Shown piece after piece: positions 14,777 to 22,311 of a DNA stretch of 30,434 nt (its first letter is position 1; each line of letters begins with the position of its first letter). The DNA is taken from positions 1-30,434 of the IMG/VR virus record IMGVR_UViG_3300028196_000054, one strand, 5' to 3'. Both the position numbers and the translations under genes were made by a program. The notes below the pieces were generated by a model. That model ran no database searches, was not told the origin of the DNA, and saw only the letters and a program-made list of their open reading frames with translations. This DNA is from a virus.

Positions 14777-15765
14777 ATTTTCTTCCAATTAGTAAATTTA
14801 AGTTTTGCCTCTAGTCCAGAGAATACATTTGATTCTATCACACACATAACATCAAGTCCAGATAATACCATATCATTGATGTCCTTTTCTTTAATATTTG
14901 ATGGCCAGATTACTACAGAGTTTCCACTATTGATGGTTTTATCAATTCGTTGGAGGATTTCTCTATTACGTGGTTCGTTATCGTAGACCCAAACAGGATT
15001 GCTAATCCCCCAGTCACTAATATTAGCATCAGCTCCACACATAGCAATTGAGTTGCGAATAAACGTACTATCGAATGGTCCTTCTGTAATGAATACTGGG
15101 TCATCTTTTCTGATTTTATCAAGTCCATATAATTTAGGTTTAGTATCATCTAGAATAATAGTAATATATTTAATTTTTGATTCTTTCTGTAAACTTCTTC
15201 CTTGAAACCCAAAGATTTTTCCTTCATATCTTAGAGGAATAATGATTCTTGGTTCTTCGTTATTTAAGTTATCGAAAGTATGTTTTTGTTTATTAGTCCA
15301 AGTTTTGAATTTTTCACAATAATACAAATCACGAAAATATTCCTGTGGGATTTTTCTTTTTTCTAAGTATTGTCTTGCCAGATGTTCTTTATTTAGTTCT
15401 TCAATATTTGGCAAATCGAATGTTTTTTTGGAGAAATCCGGTTTTTCAAATTTAAAATCAGGTTTCTTTGTTTGACTTCCCTTTCCAGTCAAACCTTTCT
15501 TATATCTTTCCATCACATACTGGTCATAAAGAACAGGATCGATGTCCTTTAAGAAATTAGTAAATGTCCTAGATGCACCACAATTGTGACATTTAAAGTT
15601 ATGATCATTCTTTAGTTTATAAAGATACCCTCTTGCCTTATTCCTATGCTTCTGCGAGTCTCCGCAATAAGGACATCTAAAGTTGTAAAGACCTTCTTTT
15701 TTCTTTGCAAATTTCACTAAACGAGAAGAAACCAATCCAATATACTTGGAATCAACAATACTCAT
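14773..15765 (-). CDS. 61: DNA primase, T4 gp61-like
   Basis: A 330-residue protein. The N-terminal zinc site is FRCPYCGDSQ (Cys31, Cys34) and KCHNCGASR (Cys59, Cys62). The middle has the RYEGKIFGFQGRS strand region, and the C-terminal Toprim-type core has FITEGPFDS (catalytic Glu), VYDNEPRN and KDINDMVLSG. The order matches DnaG/gp61 primases, which make RNA primers for lagging-strand synthesis with the gp41 helicase. The start overlaps the upstream stop as ATGA, and its own stop overlaps nrdA, tying primer synthesis and dNTP supply into one translation unit. Confidence 0.92.
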   Translation of the reverse strand: MSIVDSKYIGLVSSRLVKFAKKKEGLYNFRCPYCGDSQKHRNKARGYLYKLKNDHNFKCHNCGASRTFTNFLKDIDPVLYDQYVMERYKKGLTGKGSQTKKPDFKFEKPDFSKKTFDLPNIEELNKEHLARQYLEKRKIPQEYFRDLYYCEKFKTWTNKQKHTFDNLNNEEPRIIIPLRYEGKIFGFQGRSLQKESKIKYITIILDDTKPKLYGLDKIRKDDPVFITEGPFDSTFIRNSIAMCGADANISDWGISNPVWVYDNEPRNREILQRIDKTINSGNSVVIWPSNIKEKDINDMVLSGLDVMCVIESNVFSGLEAKLKFTNWKKI

Positions 15766-16190
15766 CCAATAATCTCAACGTGCGTTCCCTCTATATTACT
15801 GACCTTTTCAGTTGGTGTCAACAATTTGAAGACAGGAGGGAACACTTGTAATACTGTCACAAGGGTTGTCAAGACAGCAGAGGTAGCAATGACAAACCTA
15901 GCATTGCTTTCTGTTTTCTTTTGAACCTTGCTAATTCGCTCATGCATCATATCCATATCTCTCTGTTGCCTTTCCTTCATCTCTTCCAACATACCGATGA
16001 TGAGTTTATCAGCACGTTCAGATTCATCTAAACGATTTTCATGGCGCTCCAAGATTACAGCAACTCTATTGCTGTTTTCTGAAATTGTACCTACTGCTCT
16101 TTCGAGCTTGTCAAGCATCTCTTTAGAGAGATCTTCATAAATGCTCAGTTTACTTTCCAAAACTGCTAATCTACCAAGACCAAGTGCCAT
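15762..16190 (-). CDS. Coiled-coil protein with C-terminal membrane segment, 142 aa
   Basis: Residues 10-95 are strongly amphipathic helix (SKEMLDKLERAVG, RHENRLDESERADKLIIGML, ERISKVQKK). Then VIATSAVLTTLVTVLQVFPPVF (about 100-121) is a likely transmembrane helix, and a short tail follows. The layout resembles XhlA-like phage membrane proteins, whose helical part acts at the membrane during lysis, but the topology and role are inferred. It is coupled to its neighbours by TAATG upstream and ATGA downstream, an odd place for a lysis gene because primase follows directly. Confidence 0.7.
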   Translation of the reverse strand: MALGLGRLAVLESKLSIYEDLSKEMLDKLERAVGTISENSNRVAVILERHENRLDESERADKLIIGMLEEMKERQQRDMDMMHERISKVQKKTESNARFVIATSAVLTTLVTVLQVFPPVFKLLTPTEKVSNIEGTHVEIIG

Positions 16191-16381
16191 TACTTTTTAT
16201 TCCAGAGTTTTCTATATCCTGTACCATAAATGTAATTTTTAGTTTTCCTCCTTTTTACAGGTGGATCATCACCTGCTTCAACTGTTCCTGCGATTTTACC
16301 GGCAGAAACAGAATTAGTTGGCGCAGCAACTGCCATTTCCTCCCTAATGATAAAAATTAATTTATCTATTTTATCCATCAT
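16190..16381 (-). CDS. Small hypothetical protein, 63 aa
   Basis: The start is at the tandem ATGATG (16381/16378) after AAGGAG, overlapping the upstream stop as TAATG; the longer frame to 16408 is not needed. The N-terminal helix MDKIDKLIFIIREEM is followed by a flexible middle (PTNSVSAGKIAGTVEAGDD) and a basic aromatic tail (KNYIYGTGYRKLWNKK). It looks like a small adaptor-type phage protein. I cannot assign a function. It is tightly linked to the coiled-coil gene. Confidence 0.7.
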   Translation of the reverse strand: MMDKIDKLIFIIREEMAVAAPTNSVSAGKIAGTVEAGDDPPVKRRKTKNYIYGTGYRKLWNKK

Positions 16382-16752
16382 TAAACACTCCTTAGGAATT
16401 CCATACATTTTTTATCCACTTCTATATCATGAATAGTAGTGTGTGGGTACTCAGGCAACCTTCCAAGATAAACAACAAATGTTTTAACTATTTCCCAATA
16501 TTCTTTTTCAAGTTTATAAAATAATAACGGTGTAGTTGCATCACCAAAAACATTATAGAGAATTATAAAATGATTAATAAGAAGGTGAGCTTTTAACTCA
16601 CCTTCTTTTTTATATCGTTTCAATAATCTTTTTATCCACTTAAACCTTTTCAGGTCCTCATAAAAATCATCCTTTGTAACAGCAGCAGGATTTTCATAAT
16701 GCTTTATTGCAAATAAAAGATAATTATCTTCGTTCAACTCATTAAATAACAT
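16381..16752 (-). CDS. Conserved-looking hypothetical protein, 123 aa
   Basis: A fully helical, soluble protein with well-ordered blocks: NELNEDNYLLFAIKHYENP, KRFKWIKRLLKRY, HLLINHFIILYNVFGDATTPLL, KTFVVYLGRLPEYPH. The style is that of T4-like cyanophage core proteins of unknown function. A TATAAATT element lies 6-13 bases before the ATG. A striking feature is an 11-bp inverted repeat followed by a T run, readable on the plus strand inside the gene; on the coding strand it encodes KKEGELKAHLL. Confidence 0.75.
   Translation of the reverse strand: MLFNELNEDNYLLFAIKHYENPAAVTKDDFYEDLKRFKWIKRLLKRYKKEGELKAHLLINHFIILYNVFGDATTPLLFYKLEKEYWEIVKTFVVYLGRLPEYPHTTIHDIEVDKKCMEFLRSV
16579..16611 (+). terminator. 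Terminator-like hairpin inside a coding region, plus-strand orientation
   Basis: An 11-bp perfect stem (16579-16589 with 16597-16607) and 7-base loop are followed by T residues up to 16611 on the plus strand. It lies antisense within the 123-aa gene, so it could stop antisense transcripts. On the minus strand the A run precedes the stem and there is no T tail. Confidence 0.5.
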
Positions 16753-16771
16753 ATTCTAATTTATAGTTTAA

Positions 16772-17260
16772 TTATTCAGCAAACTTAGCATCATCAGCAG
16801 CATCACCGGTAATTGAACTACCAGCAACTAATACTTCATGCTTGACTCTAAGATTGCCGTGATTATCAACATAGGTTGTCATTCCAACCCATCCAGCATG
16901 TGATACTGCATATGCAGTGGTGGCAGCAACTCCAACCTCAGTTGCATCTACACCAAAAATTTCAGTAGCAGAATAGTTACTATCTTCTACTGTATATTTT
17001 GGTTGTTCGGACATGTTGTATGCCTGTGTTAATCCCGAACCATCTGTAATACCAGAAGCACTAGCAAGAGTTACTTGAGTAGTAGAATCGACTGACTTAA
17101 TTACACCACTACCATATGATCCCATAGAAATAACTAACCCAGGGACAACACCATTACCTGAATTCCAAGTAGTGCCATTGCCAGTAATAACACCTTCAGT
17201 GGTGATGGTAGTAATATTTCCTGTTGAATATACGGTATCCTGTTTGCCCCAGAGTGCCAT
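16772..17260 (-). CDS. Probable virion structural protein, 162 aa
   Basis: A beta-rich, Gly/Thr/Ser-rich protein (ITTITTEGVITGNGTTWN, GVVPGLVISMGSYGSG) with a conserved-looking C-terminal part (VAATTAYAVSHAGWVGMTTYVDN, then HGNLRVKHEVLVA). It starts MALWGKQD. The repeat-like beta segments and absence of catalytic motifs fit a small capsid-decoration or neck/tail protein. It has the clearest late promoter of the window: a perfect TATAAATA 32 bases before the ATG, with GGAAAGG as Shine-Dalgarno. That supports late, structural expression. Confidence 0.75.
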   Translation of the reverse strand: MALWGKQDTVYSTGNITTITTEGVITGNGTTWNSGNGVVPGLVISMGSYGSGVIKSVDSTTQVTLASASGITDGSGLTQAYNMSEQPKYTVEDSNYSATEIFGVDATEVGVAATTAYAVSHAGWVGMTTYVDNHGNLRVKHEVLVAGSSITGDAADDAKFAE

Positions 17261-17291
17261 GTTAACCTTTCCGTAAAATTTTTCCTAAACT

Positions 17292-17299
17292 TATTTATA
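17292..17299 (-). promoter_or_regulatory. T4-type late promoter (TATAAATA)
   Basis: A perfect match on the minus strand to the T4 late consensus recognised by gp55 with gp33/gp45. The ATG of the probable virion protein lies 32 bases downstream after a GGAAAGG ribosome site, and a terminator lies just upstream. The late unit therefore appears self-contained. Confidence 0.8.
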
Positions 17300-17318
17300 A
17301 AAACATCCACATACAAAA

Positions 17319-17340
17319 GGAGGAGAAAAATATCTCCTCC
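17319..17340 (-). terminator. Intrinsic terminator after the 71-aa gene
   Basis: An 8-bp perfect stem (17319-17326 with 17333-17340) of GGAGGAGA type, with a 6-base loop and a TTTT tail on the minus strand. It separates the 71-aa gene from the late promoter of the virion protein. Confidence 0.75.
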
Positions 17341-17361
17341 CATTATACTTTAAATATTATA

Positions 17362-17577
17362 TTAGTTAGAAGATGCCTCTTCATCCCTTGAAAGAATTGC
17401 CTTTTCAACTACCGCAAGTAGTTCATCGTCCATAGTAGTCTTAGTCAGTTTAACTGCTTTATTAAGAATCACTAGACAAATCTCAACTAACTTTTCACCA
17501 AGTTCCTCGTTCTCGGGAATCTTAGCAACTGCGTCAGAAATAATTTTTGATGCTAATGGAAGTAAAAATGAAAACAT
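17362..17577 (-). CDS. Small hypothetical protein, 71 aa
   Basis: The ATG at 17577 has GAGG six bases upstream; the longer frame to 17589 lacks this. The N-terminus FSFLLPLASKIISDAVAKIP is amphipathic or weakly membrane-seeking. Then come EKLVEICLVILNKAVKLTK and an acidic tail. It is flanked by a weak hairpin upstream (17626-17640) and a terminator downstream, and a CTAAATA motif (17608-17602) sits about 25 bases before the start. That suggests an independent late transcript. Function unknown. Confidence 0.7.
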   Translation of the reverse strand: MFSFLLPLASKIISDAVAKIPENEELGEKLVEICLVILNKAVKLTKTTMDDELLAVVEKAILSRDEEASSN

Positions 17578-17601
17578 AATTAACCTCATATTGTTTTGAA
17601 T

Positions 17602-17608
17602 TATTTAG
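17602..17608 (-). promoter_or_regulatory. Late-promoter-like CTAAATA
   Basis: The minus-strand motif is one change from ATAAATA, 25 bases before the ATG of the 71-aa gene. A weak 5-bp ATTGT/ACAAT pairing surrounds it. The hairpin 17626-17640 (TTTACC/GGTAAA) lies upstream and could be a weak terminator of the 901-aa gene. Confidence 0.45.
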
Positions 17609-17649
17609 GACAATTAATCAAATAATTTACCCCCGGTAAACAATTACAC

Positions 17650-20355
17650 TCAGCAGTTCCACGCTCTAAGTGATTTAGACAGACGATCTTCACCAGTATT
17701 ATTAGATGGTTTCTGGCGCTTACGCATTCCCTTCATTCTAGCACAGAATGATGCTCTTCTCTTGTTACCTTTCTTTTTGGATGGTGCTTTTAAGTCAGAA
17801 CCAGGATTCTCTGCTTCATAAGACTTGCGTCCTTTCTCATTGAGTCCACCTGATTCTGACTTACCGGACTTTTTTGTCCATGCTGCTCCTTCCCATAGAC
17901 CTCCTTGAATTTCAGAAAGAAGGTTAGAGATTTCTGGGTATTCCACAGAATTCTTAATTGTTGTTCCTCTAGTAGATCCACTCTGAGAGGAGACAGATCC
18001 AGGTGCTGGTTTCACAACTTTAGGTGCTGGTGGTTTTGGGACTGAACCAGCTGCTGGTTTCACAACTTTAGGTGCTGGTGGTTTTGGGACTGAACCAGCT
18101 GCTGGTCTCGTAAAACCCTTCATTAGTGGGTTAGGAGTTTTTGGTTTTAGTTGATTACCAAACCTAGAACGAGATGCTGCCATACCATACTTTGCAGCAA
18201 GTTTTGGATCTGACTTACGAAGTTTATCATAAGTTGCTCTAGTTTTTACATCTGCTTGCTGTCTTGCAGTAGGAGATGGTTTAGATAGTGCTGGTGGATT
18301 GTTAGATGCTGGTGGATTGTTAGATGCTGGCTTATTGACGGTAAGCTTTTGACCACTATCAACACCTTGACCAGGCTTGTAGTTGGGGTCTGCCCTACGG
18401 CGACCAGCGGTTTCTGCGCCAATCTCACCTTTGGTTACAGTTTTTCTAGTACCAACACCCTGTCCCCTGCGCCTATTAATATCATCATAAGACTTCTCGT
18501 AACTTACAGCAGAATTTCTTTGTGATGCGTTACCAAACATCTTCTGTCCAAGTCTTACTAATTGACCTAAAGCTCCAGATTTTGGATCATCAGCAATTCC
18601 TTCAGTAATCTTTTTCTTCATCAAAGGATTCGTAGTCTGATTCGTTCCTCTAGTACGATCTCTTTCTTTTTTTGCAGCAGCAAGTTTTGGATTTGCCTTT
18701 GCCCAAGCAGACATGCGGTCTGCCTTGGAGGCATTTGCCATCCTATCTCTAGATGATGCCGCAGGTTTAACAGGTGCTTGAGGTCTGACAGATGCTGCAG
18801 GTTTAACAGGTGCTTGAGGTCTGACAGGTTTAACAGGATTAACAGGTTTATCAGATGCTGCAGGTTTAACAGGATTAACAGGTTTATCAGATGCTGCAGG
18901 TTTAACAGGTGGTTTAGATTTATTTGTACCTGCACCCGTACCAAAAAAATCTGTATTAGTTCTGCGTTCTTTACTATTTTTGTCTATTTGTGTTTGTGCA
19001 GCAGGTGTAGAAGCACGAGTCTTAGAACCATTGTTGGTGGGTAGTTTACCAAAGTCTTTACTGGTCGGGTTTAAGAACGTAGCGACTTTGTTTATTCTCT
19101 CCCGATTTCTAAAAGCTGCAGGATTGTTCTTGGGAGTCTCACGTCTACCTCGGAACAGGTTTCCGAGACTTGTAGTCACACCCTGACCAAGATCCCTACC
19201 CATGTTGGTAAGTGCTCTACCACCTCTATAACCAGCATCGGTCTCTTTGTTTGTTTTTGGAGCAGGTGTTACTTCATACAATGCCAACTTTTTCTCTAAC
19301 AGCTGACCTAAAGAATATTCTTCACCCATAGGAGGATTGATAATAACTTTATTCTTTCCCTTCATTATATCAATAACTTTCTTTTCTTGTTTTTTCTCTT
19401 CTATCTCAGATAGAAATTCTTCAAATAAAATTTCATCTCTCCAACTTGAATAAGATTCCATTGGTTTCTCCCTGTCTTTGATTAGTTTTTCTCTCATTTT
19501 TTTATCCTTTCTTGCCTTCTGCCCAACGGATTCATCAGAAGATGCAGAGGTTTCCCCAGCAGCAGGTAGTTTTTTTGGTCCTGCAGGAGGTAATTTAGGA
19601 ACAGAAGGTGAAAGTTTTTTAGTTTCTGGTGTTCCAGAAATCTTTGCTTGTGGTTTTTCAATCACAGAAACATTTACTTTCTTAACTCTCTGATTATCTT
19701 GTTTTGGTTTTTTAGGAACACCAGCAGAAACAGATTTCTTTGGAGTTGATTCTGATTTCTTTTCAGATCCAGAAGAAGGCATCAATCTCTTTTGTCCTTC
19801 ATCTTTCCTTTTTATTCTATATGGTTGTGAAGTTCTAGCAGTAGTAGATGGTTCTGCGACCATCTTTTTCTTAGGTCTTCCAGGGTTACCTGGTTCTTTC
19901 TTATCTGCTTGCTTTGCTTCTGCTTCCTTCTTTTGCTTATCTAACTTTCTCTTTTTCATAAGTGCTCTTGCACCATGAAAAGCAGCACCAGCAACTCCAC
20001 CAGCAAGTGATGCAACGTTTTCACCTGCCTTCTGCATTGCAGTGGCACCACCTTCTTTAGAACTGATTGTTTGTATCTTCACATTACGTAAAGACTGTTT
20101 TGCTTTCTCCTTACTCTTATCTACATCTTTTTTACCTTGCCCCTTAAGTTTTTCTAATTGTCTTTTTTTCTGATCTTCATACTTCTCTTTCTTAAAAGCA
20201 AGTTGTTGTTTTAAATACTCAGTATAGTCAGATTTCTTTTTCTTATCTTCCTTTTTTTTATCACCTCGCAAGTCCGCAATGACCTTATCTCCTGCTTTCT
20301 TTTTATCAGCAGCAGTCACTTGTTTTTCGTAAAGGTTATAATCCCAACTAGTCAT
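17650..20355 (-). CDS. 901-aa repeat-rich basic protein, probable virion-associated, with DUF6321-like C-terminus
   Basis: Lys/Ala/Pro-rich with long low-complexity regions. The N-terminus is coiled (DYTEYLKQQLAFKKEKYEDQ). The segment WRDEILFEEFLSEIEEKK resembles phage head-targeting peptides ending in acidic residues. Proline-rich repeats follow (KPAASDKPVNPV, VRPQAPVKPAAS, and a 16-residue unit beginning GSVPKPPAPK twice). The last 70 residues (GGLNEKGRKSYE..., RRASFCARMKGM, LSKSLRAWNC) match a recurrent phage C-terminal domain that I believe is the DUF6321 type. Function is not established. Its start overlaps the nucleotidyltransferase stop (ATGA), so both are made together, behind a late promoter. 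A DNA-binding internal head protein is a fair guess. Confidence 0.75.
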   Translation of the reverse strand: MTSWDYNLYEKQVTAADKKKAGDKVIADLRGDKKKEDKKKKSDYTEYLKQQLAFKKEKYEDQKKRQLEKLKGQGKKDVDKSKEKAKQSLRNVKIQTISSKEGGATAMQKAGENVASLAGGVAGAAFHGARALMKKRKLDKQKKEAEAKQADKKEPGNPGRPKKKMVAEPSTTARTSQPYRIKRKDEGQKRLMPSSGSEKKSESTPKKSVSAGVPKKPKQDNQRVKKVNVSVIEKPQAKISGTPETKKLSPSVPKLPPAGPKKLPAAGETSASSDESVGQKARKDKKMREKLIKDREKPMESYSSWRDEILFEEFLSEIEEKKQEKKVIDIMKGKNKVIINPPMGEEYSLGQLLEKKLALYEVTPAPKTNKETDAGYRGGRALTNMGRDLGQGVTTSLGNLFRGRRETPKNNPAAFRNRERINKVATFLNPTSKDFGKLPTNNGSKTRASTPAAQTQIDKNSKERRTNTDFFGTGAGTNKSKPPVKPAASDKPVNPVKPAASDKPVNPVKPVRPQAPVKPAASVRPQAPVKPAASSRDRMANASKADRMSAWAKANPKLAAAKKERDRTRGTNQTTNPLMKKKITEGIADDPKSGALGQLVRLGQKMFGNASQRNSAVSYEKSYDDINRRRGQGVGTRKTVTKGEIGAETAGRRRADPNYKPGQGVDSGQKLTVNKPASNNPPASNNPPALSKPSPTARQQADVKTRATYDKLRKSDPKLAAKYGMAASRSRFGNQLKPKTPNPLMKGFTRPAAGSVPKPPAPKVVKPAAGSVPKPPAPKVVKPAPGSVSSQSGSTRGTTIKNSVEYPEISNLLSEIQGGLWEGAAWTKKSGKSESGGLNEKGRKSYEAENPGSDLKAPSKKKGNKRRASFCARMKGMRKRQKPSNNTGEDRLSKSLRAWNC
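18005..18100. repeat. 48-bp tandem repeat, two copies, in frame
   Basis: Two adjacent, essentially identical 48-base units (18005-18052, 18053-18100) encode the 16-residue unit beginning GSVPKPPAPK. They lie within the 901-aa gene. The near identity suggests recent duplication and likely length variation between relatives. Confidence 0.85.
18761..18909. repeat. 36-bp-type imperfect repeats, in frame
   Basis: About four imperfect 36-base units encode alternating KPAASDKPVNPV and VRPQAPVKPAAS segments within the 901-aa gene. The unit length is a multiple of three, so changes in copy number keep the frame. Confidence 0.8.
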
Positions 20356-21512
20356 TTTTTACGAATTAGCTTTTTTCTATCTTTATTTATCGTTTTAACA
20401 GTATCACCAAATAACCTAACTCGTTCTCCTGGTGTAATTTTTTGCACATGATTAAGATACTCTGTAGTTCCAATTTCATAGAACTCTCTAACATCTTTCA
20501 ACCAACTTTTAAACATTACCTCATCTTCCGTTACACATATAAGATAATTTGCACCTCTCCTTATAACTTCACCAATTAAACCAGTATTTAAGTTCTCAAC
20601 AAAAGAACCAATCTCATATAACCCATTTTCCTTATAATTCCACCTCAATCCATCTTCATCCAACTCTGGAACAATTTTCCATGCTTCTGTTTTAGATGAC
20701 ACATTCATATTTTTTCTTAATGTATCAAACATCTGTTTCGATACTCCAGTATCAACACCAGGTGGGATACCTATTTTAAATTTATCAAAATCATTCATAG
20801 CAACAGAAGTTCTCATGAGTGACGAAGAACCTGGGTCTTCAACATCACTATCTGGATCTTTCATTCCAGAAGAAACTACCTCAACACTGTTAAAGGAATA
20901 AGATTCCCCATTTGCTTTATGAACTAATCCTTGAAATTCACCTAACCTATCTTGACCAACAACAATAACTACTTCGGTATATCCATCATTATAAATGGAA
21001 GATAATATATCAAAGATAGTCTTGCTTTCATCATTATCAACAATATAGTCAGCATAAGATGGAAATAATAATTGAAGATACTGAACCTTATCTGCAGCAC
21101 TCAACGGATTGGACAAGTCGTCCTGTATTCTACTAGGATAAATTCTATACTCATATCCTCTTCTTTTTGCTTCTCTAAAACCTGCTTTCAGTAAAGACTC
21201 ATGATTTTTTGATGGAGGATTAAATCTTCCAATAGTCACAACAACACCATTCTCTTCCGGTACTTCTTCTTGTGGTTCAGGTTGTTGCTGTACTTTCCCC
21301 TTCTTCTTTATTTCTTCACCAGGTATACCGTCCTTAGATACAGTATCACCTTGACCATAATACTTTAACTTACCACCAACAGTTTTTGCTACAAAATTTC
21401 CTTGTGCATCGTACCAATCACCATGACCATTTCCAACAAGTCCACGGTTCTTTGCTTCTGTAGATGCTAAAGTCTCTACTGCTTCTGTGAAAAAATTGGC
21501 AAAACTCTTCAT
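20352..21512 (-). CDS. Nucleotidyltransferase-like protein (NMN adenylyl-/cytidylyltransferase fold) with capsid-targeting-like N-terminus, 386 aa
   Basis: The nucleotidyltransferase core starts VVVTIGRFNPPSKNHESLL (about 90-108) and includes ADKVQYLQLLFP, VVIVVGQDRLGEF and SSSLMRTSVA (the ISSTxxR-type block, 229-236). The usual (H/T)xGH active-site motif reads SKNH, so the His at the last position is kept but Gly and the first residue differ. The N-terminus MKSFANFFTEA resembles T4 internal-protein prepeptides (MKTYQEFIAEA). A second block GNGHGDWYDAQGNFVAK follows. The C-terminal 120 residues are unassigned. A perfect TATAAATA lies 19 bases before the ATG. An NAD-related or other nucleotidyl transfer role in the virion is speculative. 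Confidence 0.75.
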   Translation of the reverse strand: MKSFANFFTEAVETLASTEAKNRGLVGNGHGDWYDAQGNFVAKTVGGKLKYYGQGDTVSKDGIPGEEIKKKGKVQQQPEPQEEVPEENGVVVTIGRFNPPSKNHESLLKAGFREAKRRGYEYRIYPSRIQDDLSNPLSAADKVQYLQLLFPSYADYIVDNDESKTIFDILSSIYNDGYTEVVIVVGQDRLGEFQGLVHKANGESYSFNSVEVVSSGMKDPDSDVEDPGSSSLMRTSVAMNDFDKFKIGIPPGVDTGVSKQMFDTLRKNMNVSSKTEAWKIVPELDEDGLRWNYKENGLYEIGSFVENLNTGLIGEVIRRGANYLICVTEDEVMFKSWLKDVREFYEIGTTEYLNHVQKITPGERVRLFGDTVKTINKDRKKLIRKK

Positions 21513-21530
21513 TATTATACTACTTTTAAG

Positions 21531-21538
21531 TATTTATA
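21531..21538 (-). promoter_or_regulatory. T4-type late promoter (TATAAATA)
   Basis: A perfect late consensus on the minus strand that overlaps the stop codon (TAA) of the preceding nuclease gene. The nucleotidyltransferase ATG is 19 bases downstream. It would drive the nucleotidyltransferase and 901-aa genes together late in infection. Confidence 0.8.
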
Positions 21539-22301
21539 GATTATTATATAACAGATTTCTAAATGACATATCATCTAAATTATACTTACTGGACTGAACA
21601 GTGGCAGATTTCAAAGTCAAAGTTGGACTAAATGTTCTTTTTGAATTACTTGATTTTCCCCTAATGATTAAATCTGCGGAAGAAGGATTAAACTGTGGTA
21701 TTTTTATACCCAATGTTTGATTTAAATTAGCAATATCTTTTCCCATGGTATAAAATCCACTTCCTTTTATTTGAATATAATTAATTCCCTTTGCGTTGTA
21801 ATAGTTTATAATATTAGAAATCACATCTTTTCCAGATGCTATTTTTTTCGTTGGAAATGGGGTACTTTGTCCTGTAGATTCTGATAAAAGTTTGTCATAA
21901 AATAATATTTTACTCATACTATCATCAGTAACTATTTGACGTAAATCTTCACCAGTTATCGATTCATTTGGTAATTTCCAAAGTTCTGTAATTTTTTTCC
22001 CAACATTATATTGAGTAAACATTTGATTATATAATTCAACAATTTGTAGAGGTTCTTGGCCTGTTACTTTAGGAATCCAACTTCTACCATCAAATGTAAC
22101 TGCCTTTTGCCCAAAGTCAGCACCAGTGCTTGTCTTAACTTCAACTAAAAGATTTTGTCTAGGATTACTAGGGAAAGGTATTGTTAAGTCAGGACCACTT
22201 CCAAACCCTGCTGTATTAGGAATTCTTTTGAAGATAGCCTTTAATTTAGTCCGTAAAGACTGTTCATATTGTTTACCAATCAATGCAACATTTGAATGCA
22301 T
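21534..22301 (-). CDS. PD-(D/E)XK nuclease-like protein, 255 aa
   Basis: An early helix (GKQYEQSLRTKLKAIF) is followed by FGSGPDLTIPFPS (Asp38) and LLVEVKTSTG (Glu54, Lys56): the D...ExK signature of restriction-endonuclease-like folds with the expected spacing, including the preceding helix. The rest has aromatic segments (GINYIQIKGSGFYTMG, FNPSSADLIIRG). It could be a structure-specific nuclease in replication, recombination or packaging; the substrate is not visible. The leader is unusual: the start lies right after the nine-T run of a hairpin, and the Shine-Dalgarno AGGGAG is part of the stem. Confidence 0.65.
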   Translation of the reverse strand: MHSNVALIGKQYEQSLRTKLKAIFKRIPNTAGFGSGPDLTIPFPSNPRQNLLVEVKTSTGADFGQKAVTFDGRSWIPKVTGQEPLQIVELYNQMFTQYNVGKKITELWKLPNESITGEDLRQIVTDDSMSKILFYDKLLSESTGQSTPFPTKKIASGKDVISNIINYYNAKGINYIQIKGSGFYTMGKDIANLNQTLGIKIPQFNPSSADLIIRGKSSNSKRTFSPTLTLKSATVQSSKYNLDDMSFRNLLYNNL

Positions 22302-22311
22302 AAAAAAAAAC

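Noticed and set aside
17650-18910. CRISPR-like array suggested by the repeats
   Set aside because: The repeats are adjacent coding units without unique spacers of constant length and lie inside an intact ORF.
18621-19044. Repeat-rich ORFs in other frames of the 901-aa gene
   Set aside because: The repeats are in frame with the long gene; the other frames only echo the DNA repeats.
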